Source of the DNA: Paraburkholderia sp. | GTDB taxonomy: Bacteria > Pseudomonadota > Gammaproteobacteria > Burkholderiales > Burkholderiaceae | Assembly (NCBI RefSeq): GCF_028283785.1 | Contig: NZ_JAPWKB010000008.1 | Coordinates: 272,788 to 336,787 of the forward strand | DNA: 64,000 nucleotides | Reading direction: 5' to 3' | In this document: piece by piece, positions 8,720 to 17,147 of the stretch | Layout: each line of letters starts with the position of its first letter | Position numbering within the stretch: position 1 is the first letter of the stretch | Position numbers and translations under genes: made by a program | Notes under the pieces: generated by a model | The model's input: the letters and a program-made list of their open reading frames with translations, nothing else | Told to the model about the DNA's origin: nothing | Databases searched by the model: none

Positions 8720-9160
8720 TCAACTGCTAGCGCCGATGTAGAAAATGACCTTTGGGGGTGCGACGTAATCTTCGCCGGAAAGCGCGGCGTCCATGATCGC
8801 GCAACATTCGACCAACGCCGCCAGCGGACCGATCGAGTCGAGGTATTCCGACAGCGGCAACACCCACTTCATCGACACGCGCGATGCGGTCGGCTGGAAA
8901 CCGGGGAGTCCGTTCAGGGCCGACAGAATTTGTACCGAACCGCCGGTGTTCGAGCCGACAGCGGCATAAGCCATACCGTCGGTCACTGAGATTGCCGCGC
9001 AGGAAGACGAGTCGCCAGGACGGCGATCGGTTTGCCGCACAACACGGCCGAGCCGGCAATCGCGGTTTCGCCGGCCACATCGAACAGGTCTTTCACCGAC
9101 ACGGGAATACCATCGATGGGTGAGCGGGCCTTGTCAGCACAAACGCGAGTAAAGATCCGC
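8720..9160 (-). pseudogene. Amidase-signature enzyme, degraded
   Basis: Two frames on the minus strand carry pieces of one amidase. Near 9160-9000 the frame reads RVCADKARSPIDGIPVSVK, then DLFDVAGETAIAGSAVL (the catalytic-lysine region). A second frame, 9040-8720, reads VTDGMAYAAVGSNTGGSVQ, including the Ser-rich GSNTGGS motif, then NGLPGFQPTASRVS and LPLSEYLDSIGPLAA. The stretch between the two pieces is deleted, the segment before PIDG is shortened, and the protein ends soon after LSGED, well before a normal C-terminus. The 5' end is cut by the IS3 remnant at about 9160. Non-functional. Confidence 0.75.
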
Positions 9161-9587
9161 TAATCGACTGCTTCGATGGTCTCGTTGTGAGCGGGTCGAT
9201 CGGCACGCAACCAGATGCTGAACTCGTCAGTACCATGCTGGATTCGGCCATCGAGTCGGTGGCTGATAATGATGAGCGGCCTGTGGTCCACTCGGACCGC
9301 GGTGCTCACTATCGCGGGCCGGGATGGCTAACAAGGATGCGCGATGCAAGGCTTGTCCACTCGATGTCACGCAAAGGATGGTCGCCCGATAGTGCGGCCT
9401 GTGAAGGCTTCTTTGGTCGCCTCAAGACCGAACTGTTTTATCCTCGCGACTGCCGGGCTACGACTGTCGATCAATTCATCGAATCCTCGACGCCTATATC
9501 CGCTGGTAAAAGACGACGCGAATCAAGGTCTCGCCCGGCTCTCTCAGCCCGCTCGAATACCGGGGGACTCTAGCGATGGCAGCATAA
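9160..9587 (+). mobile_element. IS3-family transposase remnant (3' end of integrase core)
   Basis: The frame from about 9160 reads IDCFDGLVVSGSIGTQPDAE, then PVVHSDRGAHY and SRKGWSPDSAACEGFFGRLK with ELFYPRD: the C-terminal half of a DDE integrase-type OrfB of the IS3 family. It has lost its 5' half. A frameshift lies near 9486, after which the true frame continues as LDAYIRW, a stop codon in place of the usual Tyr, then TTRIKVSPGSLSPLEYRG to a TAA at 9585-9587. The following bases (CTGTCCAAGATTTTGG...) resemble an IS3 right end, but no left end or target duplication is visible. It abuts the amidase relic directly. Confidence 0.8.
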
Positions 9588-9631
9588 ACCTGTCCAAGAT
9601 TTTGGCCGCACGCCCCTTCGGAAGTCCGGAC

Positions 9632-10495
9632 TCACAGCAGTGATGGGGGGCCGTCATCGAGTGCGCCCTCGGGCAAGCGCGTCCCACCAACCGGGGGTTT
9701 GCGTGCGGCCGACGAGAGACGAAACGCAAACTCCCGCGACAGGAACACGCTCGATGTAGCCGTGAATGCGTTGATCGGCGAAAAACCGCTGAACCGGACT
9801 TCGATCAACCCTGCCAATGCGAGCATGTTTGCAGTGTTCGGATACCACTCGGCATTGTCGAGCACAATCATTCCGCCCGGAGCCAGGACGTCCAGTGCCG
9901 TTTGGGCACTGATGTAGCGTTCAGCGCCGTCGACCACGACCACGTCGAACCGACGACCATCAAGCCGTTTTGGCGTAGCCGCGTAGCTATGTCCGTCAGG
10001 GTCATGAAGCACAGTTACATTACCCGGAAGCTTGCGCTTCAGCACGTCGTACCAACCTTGATCGAATTCAACACTGGTAACGGTTTGCGCCCGCTCCGCC
10101 CAAAAAAGCGTGGAGGCGCCAGCGCCAAATTCAAAAACGTTCTTGTCGGAAAAATCAAAACCGTTGAGGTATTCGATTAATGGGTATGTCAGCCAAGGCT
10201 GAAACTTCCCCTCGCCGTTGGTCGGCATTCCATCAGTACGGCGGACATGACCGTAGCCGTTGAAAAAAATCTGGTACAGGCGACCGAGTACGAGCAATTT
10301 CCTCGGCACGATCGAGCGGACAACTGACTTGAGCGACAAGATAGAGACATCTCCAGAATGAGGTGGCAGGGTGACGCCGCAAAATAGATGAGTGGACGCA
10401 GACGTTACAATTTTACGCCACGAATCATCCTCCACGAGACGCGCGACACGGACGCCGGAACTTAACCGGCCATTTTCCCAGCCATCGCCCGGCAC
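9632..10495 (-). CDS. Class I SAM-dependent methyltransferase-like protein
   Basis: Up to 287 residues. The SAM-binding core is visible: NVFEFGAGASTLFWAERA (motif I), TSVEFDQGWYDVL with the acidic residue after strand 2, then DVVVVDGAERYISAQTAL and LAPGGMIVLDNAEWYPNTA. This matches putative methyltransferases often found near polysaccharide genes. The true start is uncertain: the first ~50 residues look non-coding, and a start near 10340, where GGAG lies just upstream, is plausible. No operon partner is intact nearby; the gene stands among gene relics, which suggests the locus came by transfer or rearrangement. Confidence 0.65.
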   Translation of the reverse strand: MPGDGWENGRLSSGVRVARLVEDDSWRKIVTSASTHLFCGVTLPPHSGDVSILSLKSVVRSIVPRKLLVLGRLYQIFFNGYGHVRRTDGMPTNGEGKFQPWLTYPLIEYLNGFDFSDKNVFEFGAGASTLFWAERAQTVTSVEFDQGWYDVLKRKLPGNVTVLHDPDGHSYAATPKRLDGRRFDVVVVDGAERYISAQTALDVLAPGGMIVLDNAEWYPNTANMLALAGLIEVRFSGFSPINAFTATSSVFLSREFAFRLSSAARKPPVGGTRLPEGALDDGPPSLL

Positions 10496-10857
10496 GGAGT
10501 TGTGGGTACGGGTTCGTCGATGATGCTGATGCCCATCCTCGTTATCTTTTTCGGCCCACAGCCGGCGGTGCCGATCATGGCGATCGGAGCGGTCATGGGG
10601 AACCTCGGCAGGGTATGTGCCTGGCGGAGCGAGATTGATTGGCGGGCATTGGCCGCGTATTGCTCAACGTCAGTTCCCGGTGCGGCGTTGGGCGTGCATA
10701 CCCTGTTGGCGCTGCCTCCACACGTCGTCGACATCGCTCTCGGCGCATTCTTCATCGGCATGATTCCGACGCGACGCTGGATCGCGAGTCGATCCGCGAA
10801 GATCAGCCTGTTGCATCTGGCTATGATTGGTGGCCCGTGGGCTTTTTGACAGGATAG
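10466..10857 (+). pseudogene. TSUP (TauE/SafE) membrane transporter fragment
   Basis: After a stop at 10463-10465 the frame reads HGVVGTGSSMMLMPILV, FGPQPAVPIMAIGAVMGN, then EIDWRALAAYC and PPHVVDIALGAFFIGMIP. This is the N-terminal to middle portion of a TauE/SafE-type exporter. No good ATG or ribosome site is present (first possible start GTG at 10502). Near 10840 a one-base shift is needed to keep homology (PVGFLTG in another frame), and the gene then stops at 10855-10857, where a LysR fragment begins. Broken at both ends. Confidence 0.65.
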
Positions 10858-11156
10858 TCAGTCACGACAGCGAGACTGCCGACATCCAAGGCAAAAAGGC
10901 CCTCCTCTGCAACGATGTGCCGACGTGTACCGACCTTGCCAGAGCGGGCCTTGGCATCATCTGCGGCGGAACTTTCATGATCGCACCTCTGATCGCCTCC
11001 GGCGACCTGCAAAGCTGCCTGGAGCAATGGCATATTCCGCCCATGCCGGTGTCGATCGTCTACCCGCCGAATCGGCATCTCAGCAATAAATTGCGTGTGT
11101 TCGTCGACTGGATTGCTGAACTCTTTGCCCGGCATCCGTCGCAGAAGTTGTCGTAA
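10858..11156 (+). pseudogene. LysR-type regulator, C-terminal fragment
   Basis: The frame open from 10827 reads DSETADIQGKKALLCNDVP, then CTDLARAGLGIICGG and PPMPVSIVYPPNRHLSNKL and ends with VFVDWIAELFARHP before a stop at 11154-11156. This is the distal half of a LysR effector-binding domain, with the typical YPPNRHLS-K-RVFVDW ending. The DNA-binding half is absent and the upstream sequence belongs to the TSUP relic, so this is a gene fusion scar, not a working regulator. Confidence 0.7.
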
Positions 11157-11302
11157 AACCGATTCGATCTGAGGGTTTTTCGACAATAGTCTTTTGATAA
11201 AGCAGTAGTTTCTCAGGCTGACCTTGGTTCTTTAGACTGCTTCAACGACGGGGAAACGCTCCGACGTTTCATATACCGCTCAAGCTATTGAGGACGCTGA
11301 TC

Positions 11303-11686
11303 ATGAACATTCCATACACGAGACCGACTCTGCAGTCGAACCGACCGACGCCTTTACGCAGCAGTTTGACCCGTGCGCTGACCTGCGGCACGACCGCCTA
11401 TGTAGTTATCTCCGGCCTTATTCTGGGCACTCTGCTTCACTTCTTTGTATCGAGCGTTCCGGCAATCGCGTACGCCGTCGTTGCGTCGCGCCTGCAAGTC
11501 GTGAATCGCCTTGCGGGACTGTGAGGCCCGCTACTCGGCATCATCGTATTTTTCTTCATAGGCTTCGTCGTGTTGCCGCACAGTGCGTTCATCACGCCTC
11601 CATCAATATCGCCGATACCCTTCCTGCCCGCTCTTCTCTTCCATATGTTCGGTCTCGGTCTGCCGGTCGCACTGATCGTACGCTGA
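11303..11686 (+). pseudogene. Small integral membrane protein interrupted by TGA
   Basis: An ATG at 11303 with GAGG upstream opens a frame of hydrophobic segments (YVVISGLILGTLLHFFVSS; AIAYAVVASRL). An in-frame TGA at 11522-11524 interrupts it, after which the same frame continues as GPLLGIIVFFFIGFVVLP, then FLPALLFHMFGLGLPVAL and ends at TGA 11684-11686. The uninterrupted product would be about 127 residues with four membrane segments. It resembles conserved hypothetical membrane proteins of this lineage with a FVVLP-x-SA motif. A TGG to TGA change fits the position. Probably a recent pseudogene or a sequencing error. Confidence 0.6.
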
Positions 11687-11795
11687 AGATGATTTCCCTT
11701 TGAAGCGAGAAACATCAAAACTTCCGCTTTCATATCAAACAAGTAGCAATACATATTTTAATCTACGCATGCTTTCATGCAAAAGGAAATACACA

Positions 11796-12650
11796 GTGAT
11801 AGCCATTACTGGGGCCAATGGAAATCTTGGGCGACTGGTTGTCAAAGGTCTTCTTCAAGTCGTCGCCGCCAACCAGATCATCGCGGCAGTCCGGAGCCCT
11901 GAAAAGGCCGGGGACTTGCGCGCCCTCGGCGTCCAGATACGCGAGGCAGATTACGATCGTCCCGAAACGCTTGTCGAAGCGTTCAATGGGGTCGAGCAAT
12001 TGTTGCTTATCTCGGCTGTACAGCCAGGGGAACGATTTCGGCAGCATCGGGCTGCGATAGACGCCGCCATGCGAACGGGCGTCAAGCTGATTGTCTATAC
12101 CAGCATGCTACGCGCCGACACGTCCAATCTAATTCTTGCCGACGAGCACAACCGGACCGAAACGTATTTGAAAAGCACTGGCGTGGACTTCGTGGTGTTA
12201 CGAAATGGTTGGTACATCGAGAACCATACCGACGGCCTTGCCACAGCTCTCGCCAATTCGGCAATCAACGGCAGCGCGGGACAAGGTCGATTTGCCTCTG
12301 CGTCGCGCGCCGATTACGCAGATGCGGCAGTGACGGTCCTCTCGCAACCCGGTCACGCCAACCAGACTTACGAGTTGGCGGGAGATCAAGCCTATTCGCT
12401 GGCAGAACTGGCCGAGGAAGTGTCGAAGCAGACAGGCCGAACGATCGTATATAACCACTTGCCAGCCGCCGATTATGAGGCCGCGCCAATGGGCTTTGGT
12501 CTGCCGAAGATGATTGCCGATGTCGTCGTTGATGCAGACCTCAAAGCATCGGTAGGCGAACTGGACAGCGCCTCCCGCGATCTTTCCAGACTTCTCGGAC
12601 GAAGCACGACGACGCTGGCCGAGGCGGTCAAGGCGGCGTTGAAGGGCTGA
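11796..12650 (+). CDS. QorB-like NAD(P)H:quinone oxidoreductase (atypical SDR)
   Basis: A 284-residue NmrA/QorB-like Rossmann protein. The glycine motif AITGANGNLGRLV is at the extreme N-terminus; VYTSMLRADTSNL and LRNGWYIEN are typical of the QOR2 group, and the length fits E. coli QorB (286). I chose the GTG at 11796 because AAGGA lies 8 bp upstream; the frame is open to 11700 but the extra residues are not family-like. QorB reduces quinones with NADPH and carries no catalytic Tyr-x3-Lys. An HxlR-type regulator usually lies next to such genes; none is seen here. A strong hairpin follows the stop. Confidence 0.82.
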   Translation: MIAITGANGNLGRLVVKGLLQVVAANQIIAAVRSPEKAGDLRALGVQIREADYDRPETLVEAFNGVEQLLLISAVQPGERFRQHRAAIDAAMRTGVKLIVYTSMLRADTSNLILADEHNRTETYLKSTGVDFVVLRNGWYIENHTDGLATALANSAINGSAGQGRFASASRADYADAAVTVLSQPGHANQTYELAGDQAYSLAELAEEVSKQTGRTIVYNHLPAADYEAAPMGFGLPKMIADVVVDADLKASVGELDSASRDLSRLLGRSTTTLAEAVKAALKG

Positions 12651-12673
12651 CTGGTACCGACGCCAGGCTGGAA

Positions 12674-12707
12674 AACGAAGTGCCCCGACAATGCAGGGCA
12701 CTTCGTT
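12674..12707 (+). terminator. Strong hairpin after the quinone reductase gene
   Basis: A 12-bp perfect stem, AACGAAGTGCCC (12674-12685) with GGGCACTTCGTT (12696-12707), encloses a 10-nt loop, 23 bp after the stop codon. The following tract is only CGATTAAA, so it is not a textbook intrinsic terminator, but position and stem strength support a 3'-end role. Confidence 0.55.
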
Positions 12708-13057
12708 CGATTAAAGCCGCGAACCGTGCGGATAAAGTGCTTGTTCATATCTCTGGCTTTAGTCAGAGATAGTGAGTTCGTCAACATCCAGATTTCAGCG
12801 GATGGATTGTTCGATTGTTGGCGATCTGGGCAAGCTCGCCCACTGTCTCAAACTGGCCGGACCCAGAAGTTAGCGCTCGGTCGGCGAGCCGATGACCTGC
12901 CCCTCTGCGGCGGGTCTCCGCAACCGACCCCGAGCGGTCTATGACGCCCCCCTCGCTTTATGCCTGCCAGGAATGACTGTTATCGACGGCTCCTGCCTTC
13001 TTCGAACGGGCGCTGACCTTCATCATTTGCTCACCGTCAACCAACAGGAGCAAAACG
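12708..13057. other. Gap without a recognisable gene
   Basis: No convincing coding frame. The right end carries the leader of the next gene, with CAGGAG (13048-13053) as its ribosome site. No operator dyad stands out. Confidence 0.5.
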
Positions 13058-13624
13058 ATGAGCAACTTCCAAACCTACACGATCGATAACGCACCGGCCG
13101 CCTCGAAGACCAGCCTCGAAGACACGAAGCGGGCCTTTGGCTTCGTTCCCAACCTGCAGGCGCATATGGCGGAATCGCCCGCGTTGCTGGCCGGTTACTC
13201 GGCGCTGTGGGACCTGTTCTCGAAAAGCACGCTGACGCCGCACGAACAGCAGGTCGTCTACCTGACCTCGAACTTCGAGAACAACTGCCACTACTGCATG
13301 GCCGGTCACAGCACGCTGGCGAAGATGATCAAGATGGACGCAGGCGTGATCGCCGCGCTGCGCACCGGTACACCGCTGCCCGATGCAAAGCTCGAAGCGT
13401 TGCATCGTTTCACGACGCTCGTGGTGCGTGAACGGGGCTTCGTCCCGGACGCCGATGTCGATGCTTTTCTCGCCGCTGGCTACACCCGTCAGAACGTCCT
13501 CGAAGTGATTCTGGGCGTGGCGACCAAGGTGATGAGCAACTACACCAACCACATCGTCCACACCGAACTCGACGGCTTCATGGCCGGTAACGAGTGGACC
13601 AAACCGGTCGCTGTCGCTGCGTAA
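13058..13624 (+). CDS. AhpD-like carboxymuconolactone decarboxylase family protein
   Basis: A 188-residue all-helical protein of the CMD/AhpD superfamily. The redox motif is Cys77-x2-Cys80-x3-His84 in NNCHYCMAGH, which in AhpD-type proteins supports alkylhydroperoxide reduction or disulfide exchange rather than decarboxylation. The same strand carries a crotonase (68 bp later) and a peroxiredoxin-like protein, so an oxidative-stress or detoxification operon is likely. A CAGGAG ribosome site precedes the ATG. An 8-bp hairpin (13639-13659, no T run) follows the stop and may adjust expression of the downstream genes. Confidence 0.85.
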   Translation: MSNFQTYTIDNAPAASKTSLEDTKRAFGFVPNLQAHMAESPALLAGYSALWDLFSKSTLTPHEQQVVYLTSNFENNCHYCMAGHSTLAKMIKMDAGVIAALRTGTPLPDAKLEALHRFTTLVVRERGFVPDADVDAFLAAGYTRQNVLEVILGVATKVMSNYTNHIVHTELDGFMAGNEWTKPVAVAA

Positions 13625-13691
13625 GCCATAGACGACTTCGGGAGCCCCGGCGGCTCCCGTCCAATCCCATATCGATGACCGAGAAACCGAA

Positions 13692-14468
13692 ATGTCCACG
13701 TTCGACCGCTATAAAAACGCCTACTCCAACGCTACGCTGACCCGCTCGCCGGACGGCGTGCTCGAAGTCCGGTTCCATACCGACGGTGCGAAGCTCGTCT
13801 TCAACGGCCATACGCATACACAGTTCACCGATATGTTCCACCAGATCGGCGAAGACCCGGATAACCGCGTGGTCATCCTGACCGGTAGCGGCGACGCATT
13901 CATGGACGCGATTTCGCCGGACGGCTTCGATTTCTTCACGCCGCGTGGCTACGACAAGATCTTCCGCGAAGGGCGCAAGATTTTGATGAACATCCTGGAC
14001 ATCGAAGTGCCGATGATCGCCGCGCTGAACGGCCCGGTCCTGCTGCATTCGGAATACGTCCTGCTGTGCGACATCGTGGTGGCGACGCCCGAGACGGTGT
14101 TCCAGGACATGCCGCACGCCGCATTCGGTATCGCGCCCAATGATGGCGTCCATCTGCTCTGGCCGGAAATGATCGGCAGCATTCGCGGCCGGTACTTCGT
14201 GCTCACGCAACAAAAGCTCGATGCCGCGGAAGCCAGGTCGCTGGGTGTAGTCAATGAGATCGTGCCTGCGGATCAACTGCTGGCTCGTGCGCATGCCATC
14301 GCCGCGACTATCGCAAAGCAGCCGCCGCTCACCACCAAATACACCCGCATCGGCCTCACCCAGCGCCTGCGTCGCGTGATCGACGAAGGCATCGGCTACG
14401 GCCTCGCGCTCGAAGGTATCACCGCAGCCGAAGTAGCGCGCATGGCAGCAGCGCAAAACGCTGCCTGA
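13692..14468 (+). CDS. Enoyl-CoA hydratase/isomerase (crotonase) family protein
   Basis: A 258-residue crotonase-fold protein. DNRVVILTGSGDAFMDAI is the first oxyanion-hole region, MIAALNGPVLLHSEYVLLCD carries the second, and VFQDMPHAAFGIAPNDGVH follows. Typical crotonases have a Glu pair after GLP; here the corresponding stretch is HAAFGIAPNDG, so hydratase activity is uncertain and a hydrolase or decarboxylase role is possible. It sits between the AhpD-like protein and the peroxiredoxin-like protein. This trio has no obvious known pathway; a shared LysR or redox stimulus is inferred only from position. Confidence 0.8.
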   Translation: MSTFDRYKNAYSNATLTRSPDGVLEVRFHTDGAKLVFNGHTHTQFTDMFHQIGEDPDNRVVILTGSGDAFMDAISPDGFDFFTPRGYDKIFREGRKILMNILDIEVPMIAALNGPVLLHSEYVLLCDIVVATPETVFQDMPHAAFGIAPNDGVHLLWPEMIGSIRGRYFVLTQQKLDAAEARSLGVVNEIVPADQLLARAHAIAATIAKQPPLTTKYTRIGLTQRLRRVIDEGIGYGLALEGITAAEVARMAAAQNAA

Positions 14469-14523
14469 ATCCACTGACTTGTTAATTCCTCAATTCCTTT
14501 ATTCCTCTCGACGGAGAACACTC

Positions 14524-15195
14524 ATGTCACTTCAAGACAAACTCGACGCATTCCGGGCCGACTTCAAAGCAGGCAAGCCACCGTTCAACGCGCCCCCGGA
14601 AATTCATCCGGTGATGGAGCGCGCCACGGCAGCGCTGATTGCGAGCGGTCAGGCGGGCCGCGCGATCAAGGCGGGCGACCGCGCGCCGCATTTCAACCTG
14701 AAAGATCAGAACGGCAACGACGTGTCTTCCGCAGCGTTGCTGGTGAAGGGCCCGCTGGTCGTGACGTTCTATCGCGGCGTCTGGTGCCCGTATTGCAATA
14801 TCGAGTTGCAGGCGATCAACGAAGTGCTGCCGGAGATTCAGGCCTACGGCGCGAACGTCGTGGCGATCTCGCCGCAGACGCCGGTCAATAGCCGCAAGTC
14901 CGTACGCACCAACGAACTCGGCTTCCCGGTGCTGAGCGACGTGAACGGTCAGACGGGCGCTGACTTTGGATTGCGCTTCGCGTTGCCCGACTATCTGGTC
15001 GAGTTGTACAAGAACCTGAAGAACGATTTGCCGGCGTTTAACAACGACCCAAGCTGGACTTTGCCGATGCCCGCGCGCTACGTCATCGGACAGGATGGCA
15101 TCGTGCTGTATTCCGAAGTCAACCCGGACTACACGCGTCGTCCCGACCCGTCGGACATGTTCCCGGTTCTGGAAAAAGCGACGGCCAGCGCCTGA
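14524..15195 (+). CDS. Peroxiredoxin-like protein with WCPYC motif
   Basis: A 223-residue AhpC/TSA-family protein. The active-site region reads FYRGVWCPYCNIEL, with Cys88 and Cys91 as a thioredoxin-like CxxC where most 2-Cys peroxiredoxins have a single Cys after TxVCPTE. This places it in the redoxin group that has a CxxC. GDRAPHFNLKDQNGN marks the thioredoxin fold start. The ATG at 14524 has GGAGA just upstream; the frame is open to 14479. It is third in the AhpD-crotonase-redoxin set and is followed by a terminator-like hairpin. It probably reduces peroxides, perhaps with the AhpD-like partner. Confidence 0.85.
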   Translation: MSLQDKLDAFRADFKAGKPPFNAPPEIHPVMERATAALIASGQAGRAIKAGDRAPHFNLKDQNGNDVSSAALLVKGPLVVTFYRGVWCPYCNIELQAINEVLPEIQAYGANVVAISPQTPVNSRKSVRTNELGFPVLSDVNGQTGADFGLRFALPDYLVELYKNLKNDLPAFNNDPSWTLPMPARYVIGQDGIVLYSEVNPDYTRRPDPSDMFPVLEKATASA

Positions 15196-15219
15196 GCCTT
15201 ATCGCTCAACGCTCAACGC

Positions 15220-15249
15220 GCCGCGCCGGAGAACCCGGCGCGGCTTTTC
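15220..15249 (+). terminator. Intrinsic terminator after peroxiredoxin gene
   Basis: The stem GCCGCGCCGG (15220-15229) pairs with CCGGCGCGGC (15235-15244), with a 5-nt loop, followed by TTTTCGATTTC. It lies 25 bp after the stop, so most transcripts of the 13058-15195 operon should end here, and the SDR gene beyond may depend on read-through. Confidence 0.7.
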
Positions 15250-15278
15250 GATTTCTTCTGGTTCGTAAAGGACATTTG

Positions 15279-15995
15279 ATGACACAGCGTACATTTCTCG
15301 TAACCGGCGCGACCCAGGGCATTGGCCTCGCGTTGACAGAACGGCTGATTGCCGACGGACACCATGTGGTGGGTCTCGCGCGCGAAGCACGCGATTTTCC
15401 GGGCGAACTGGTCCGCGTCGATCTGGCCGACCATGCCGCAACGGGTGCGGTGCTCGATGATCTGGTGCGTCGTCACGCGTTCGACGGCGTGGTGAACAAT
15501 GTCGCGCTGGTCAGACCTCAGCGTCTGGGTGAAGTCGTGCTCAACGATCTCGACGACGTCCTCGCGCTGAATCTTCACCCTGCCGTGCAGACCGTTCAGG
15601 CGCTGCTTCCCGGTATGCGGGCGCGCGGCTGGGGACGCGTCGTGAACATCTCCAGCCTGACGATTCTCGGCATGACGCAGCGCACGGCCTATGCCGCGGC
15701 GAAAGCAGCGCTGGTGAGTTTTGCCCGTTCGTGGGCACTGGAACTGGCTGACACGGGCATTACGGTGAATGCCGTCGCGCCAGGTCCGACAGAGACCGTG
15801 CTGTTTCGGGCGAACAATCCGCCGGGGAGCGAGGGCGAGAAGCGGTATCTGGCCTCAGTGCCCATGGGTCGCTTCGGCAAGCCTCATGAAATTGCCGCGG
15901 CGATCGAATTTCTGCTTTCTGACGCGGCCGCTTTCATGACCGGTCAAACGCTGTACGTCGACGGCGGAGCATCAATCGGCAAGCTCGCTTTCTGA
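15279..15995 (+). CDS. SDR-family oxidoreductase
   Basis: A 238-residue classical SDR. The cofactor motif is VTGATQGIGLA (Gly-x3-Gly-x-Gly), the second is VNNVALV in place of NNAG, and the catalytic set is Ser in NISSLT, Tyr and Lys in YAAAKAAL. The C-terminus ends GQTLYVDGGASIGKLAF, as in FabG-like enzymes. The ATG at 15279 directly follows a TTG and has AAAGGA upstream. Its last 24 bp overlap the 3' end of the oppositely oriented LysR gene. Substrate unknown. Confidence 0.85.
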   Translation: MTQRTFLVTGATQGIGLALTERLIADGHHVVGLAREARDFPGELVRVDLADHAATGAVLDDLVRRHAFDGVVNNVALVRPQRLGEVVLNDLDDVLALNLHPAVQTVQALLPGMRARGWGRVVNISSLTILGMTQRTAYAAAKAALVSFARSWALELADTGITVNAVAPGPTETVLFRANNPPGSEGEKRYLASVPMGRFGKPHEIAAAIEFLLSDAAAFMTGQTLYVDGGASIGKLAF

Positions 15996-16904
15996 GGACG
16001 TGCCGCCCGGGCTACTGCCAGCGGAACCAAGTATCTCTTCCACGAACGCGACGAAGGCCCGCGCCTTCGCGCTCACCAGGCGCCCGGCCGGGAAGACTGC
16101 CCACAGGTCAATCGACGGCAACTCCCAGTCGGTCAGTACCGACCGAACCGTGCCGTCGGCGAGTTCCGGAGAAAACATCCATTCCGATGCGATCGCAAGG
16201 CCCAGGTCGCCGAGTACCGTCGTACGCATCCCTTCAGCAGCGCTCACGCTGACGCGCCCGGAGACGACCACGGCCACCTCCTTGCCGTGCTGGCTAAATG
16301 CCCACGACTCACCACCGCCGCGCAACGAATACACGATCACCTGATGCTGACTGAGGTCCGCAGGCGTCTTCGGCACGCCGGCTTCGGCGAGATACGCGGG
16401 CGTGCCGACAACCAGCCGGCGGCTTTGTGCAATGCGGCGTGCGGTCATGGCCGAATCGTCGAGCGATCCCATGCGCAACGCGACATCCACGCCTTTTTCA
16501 AGCAAGTCGATGGTGCGATCGTCCAGCACGATATCGATCTGCAGGTTAGGGTGCCGGTCGAGAAAGATCTTGAGCGCGGGGAGGATGTGCAGGCGCGCGA
16601 ATGTCACCGCGGCACTGATGCGAAGCACGCCGGACAGCCCGGTAGACGCGTCGCGCGCGACATGCTCGGCAAGGTCGACTTCTTCGATTGCGCGCCGCGC
16701 GTGCTCGTAGAACCGCTGACCTGCATCGGTTGGCGTGAGGCCGCGTGTCGAGCGCAGCAGGAGTCGCACGCCAAGCCGCTCTTCGAGTTGTGCAATCGAC
16801 TTCGAGACGGCCGGTTGCCCAAGTTTGAGTCGCTTTGCGGCTGCCGAGAACGAGCCCGCCTCCACTACGCTGACGTATGTTTCCATTGCTGCCATCCGGT
16901 CCAT
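15972..16904 (-). CDS. LysR-family transcriptional regulator
   Basis: A 310-residue LysR protein. The HTH is SFSAAAKRLKLGQPAVSKS followed by LGVRLLLRSTRGLTPTDAG, and the effector domain runs ~95-300 with FLDRHPNLQIDIVLDD and DVALRMGSLDDSAMTAR. The start at 16904 has GGGAGAAG upstream; the frame is open to 17063. Its 3' end overlaps the SDR gene on the other strand, and its 5' end faces the GST gene with 243 bp between. It most likely controls the GST and/or the SDR cluster. The C-terminal 20 residues are a Ser/Gly-rich tail. Confidence 0.85.
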   Translation of the reverse strand: MDRMAAMETYVSVVEAGSFSAAAKRLKLGQPAVSKSIAQLEERLGVRLLLRSTRGLTPTDAGQRFYEHARRAIEEVDLAEHVARDASTGLSGVLRISAAVTFARLHILPALKIFLDRHPNLQIDIVLDDRTIDLLEKGVDVALRMGSLDDSAMTARRIAQSRRLVVGTPAYLAEAGVPKTPADLSQHQVIVYSLRGGGESWAFSQHGKEVAVVVSGRVSVSAAEGMRTTVLGDLGLAIASEWMFSPELADGTVRSVLTDWELPSIDLWAVFPAGRLVSAKARAFVAFVEEILGSAGSSPGGTSSESELAD

Positions 16905-17147
16905 GCCGCTGCTTCTCCCTGAAGGACTGTGAAGTCCGTATCGTCGCTGAGATGTTTTCAGCCGGAAGTCTATCGCGTCACAACCCGGTCGGTGGAATTG
17001 CCGGTGTCGAGGCGAGAGGTCGAGAGTCATCAGGTCATTCCTCGCGGGAATAGTGCTTATCACTCCGGCCGGACTTCACCGGATGTCGAATGCCACGCAA
17101 AGTTCGTCTCACGTCAAGCCGACATCTCTGTTGAAGGATTACACGCC

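Noticed and set aside
11522..11524. TGA as selenocysteine or programmed read-through
   Set aside because: No SECIS-like hairpin seen just after the codon, and the family is not a selenoprotein; a mutation is simpler.
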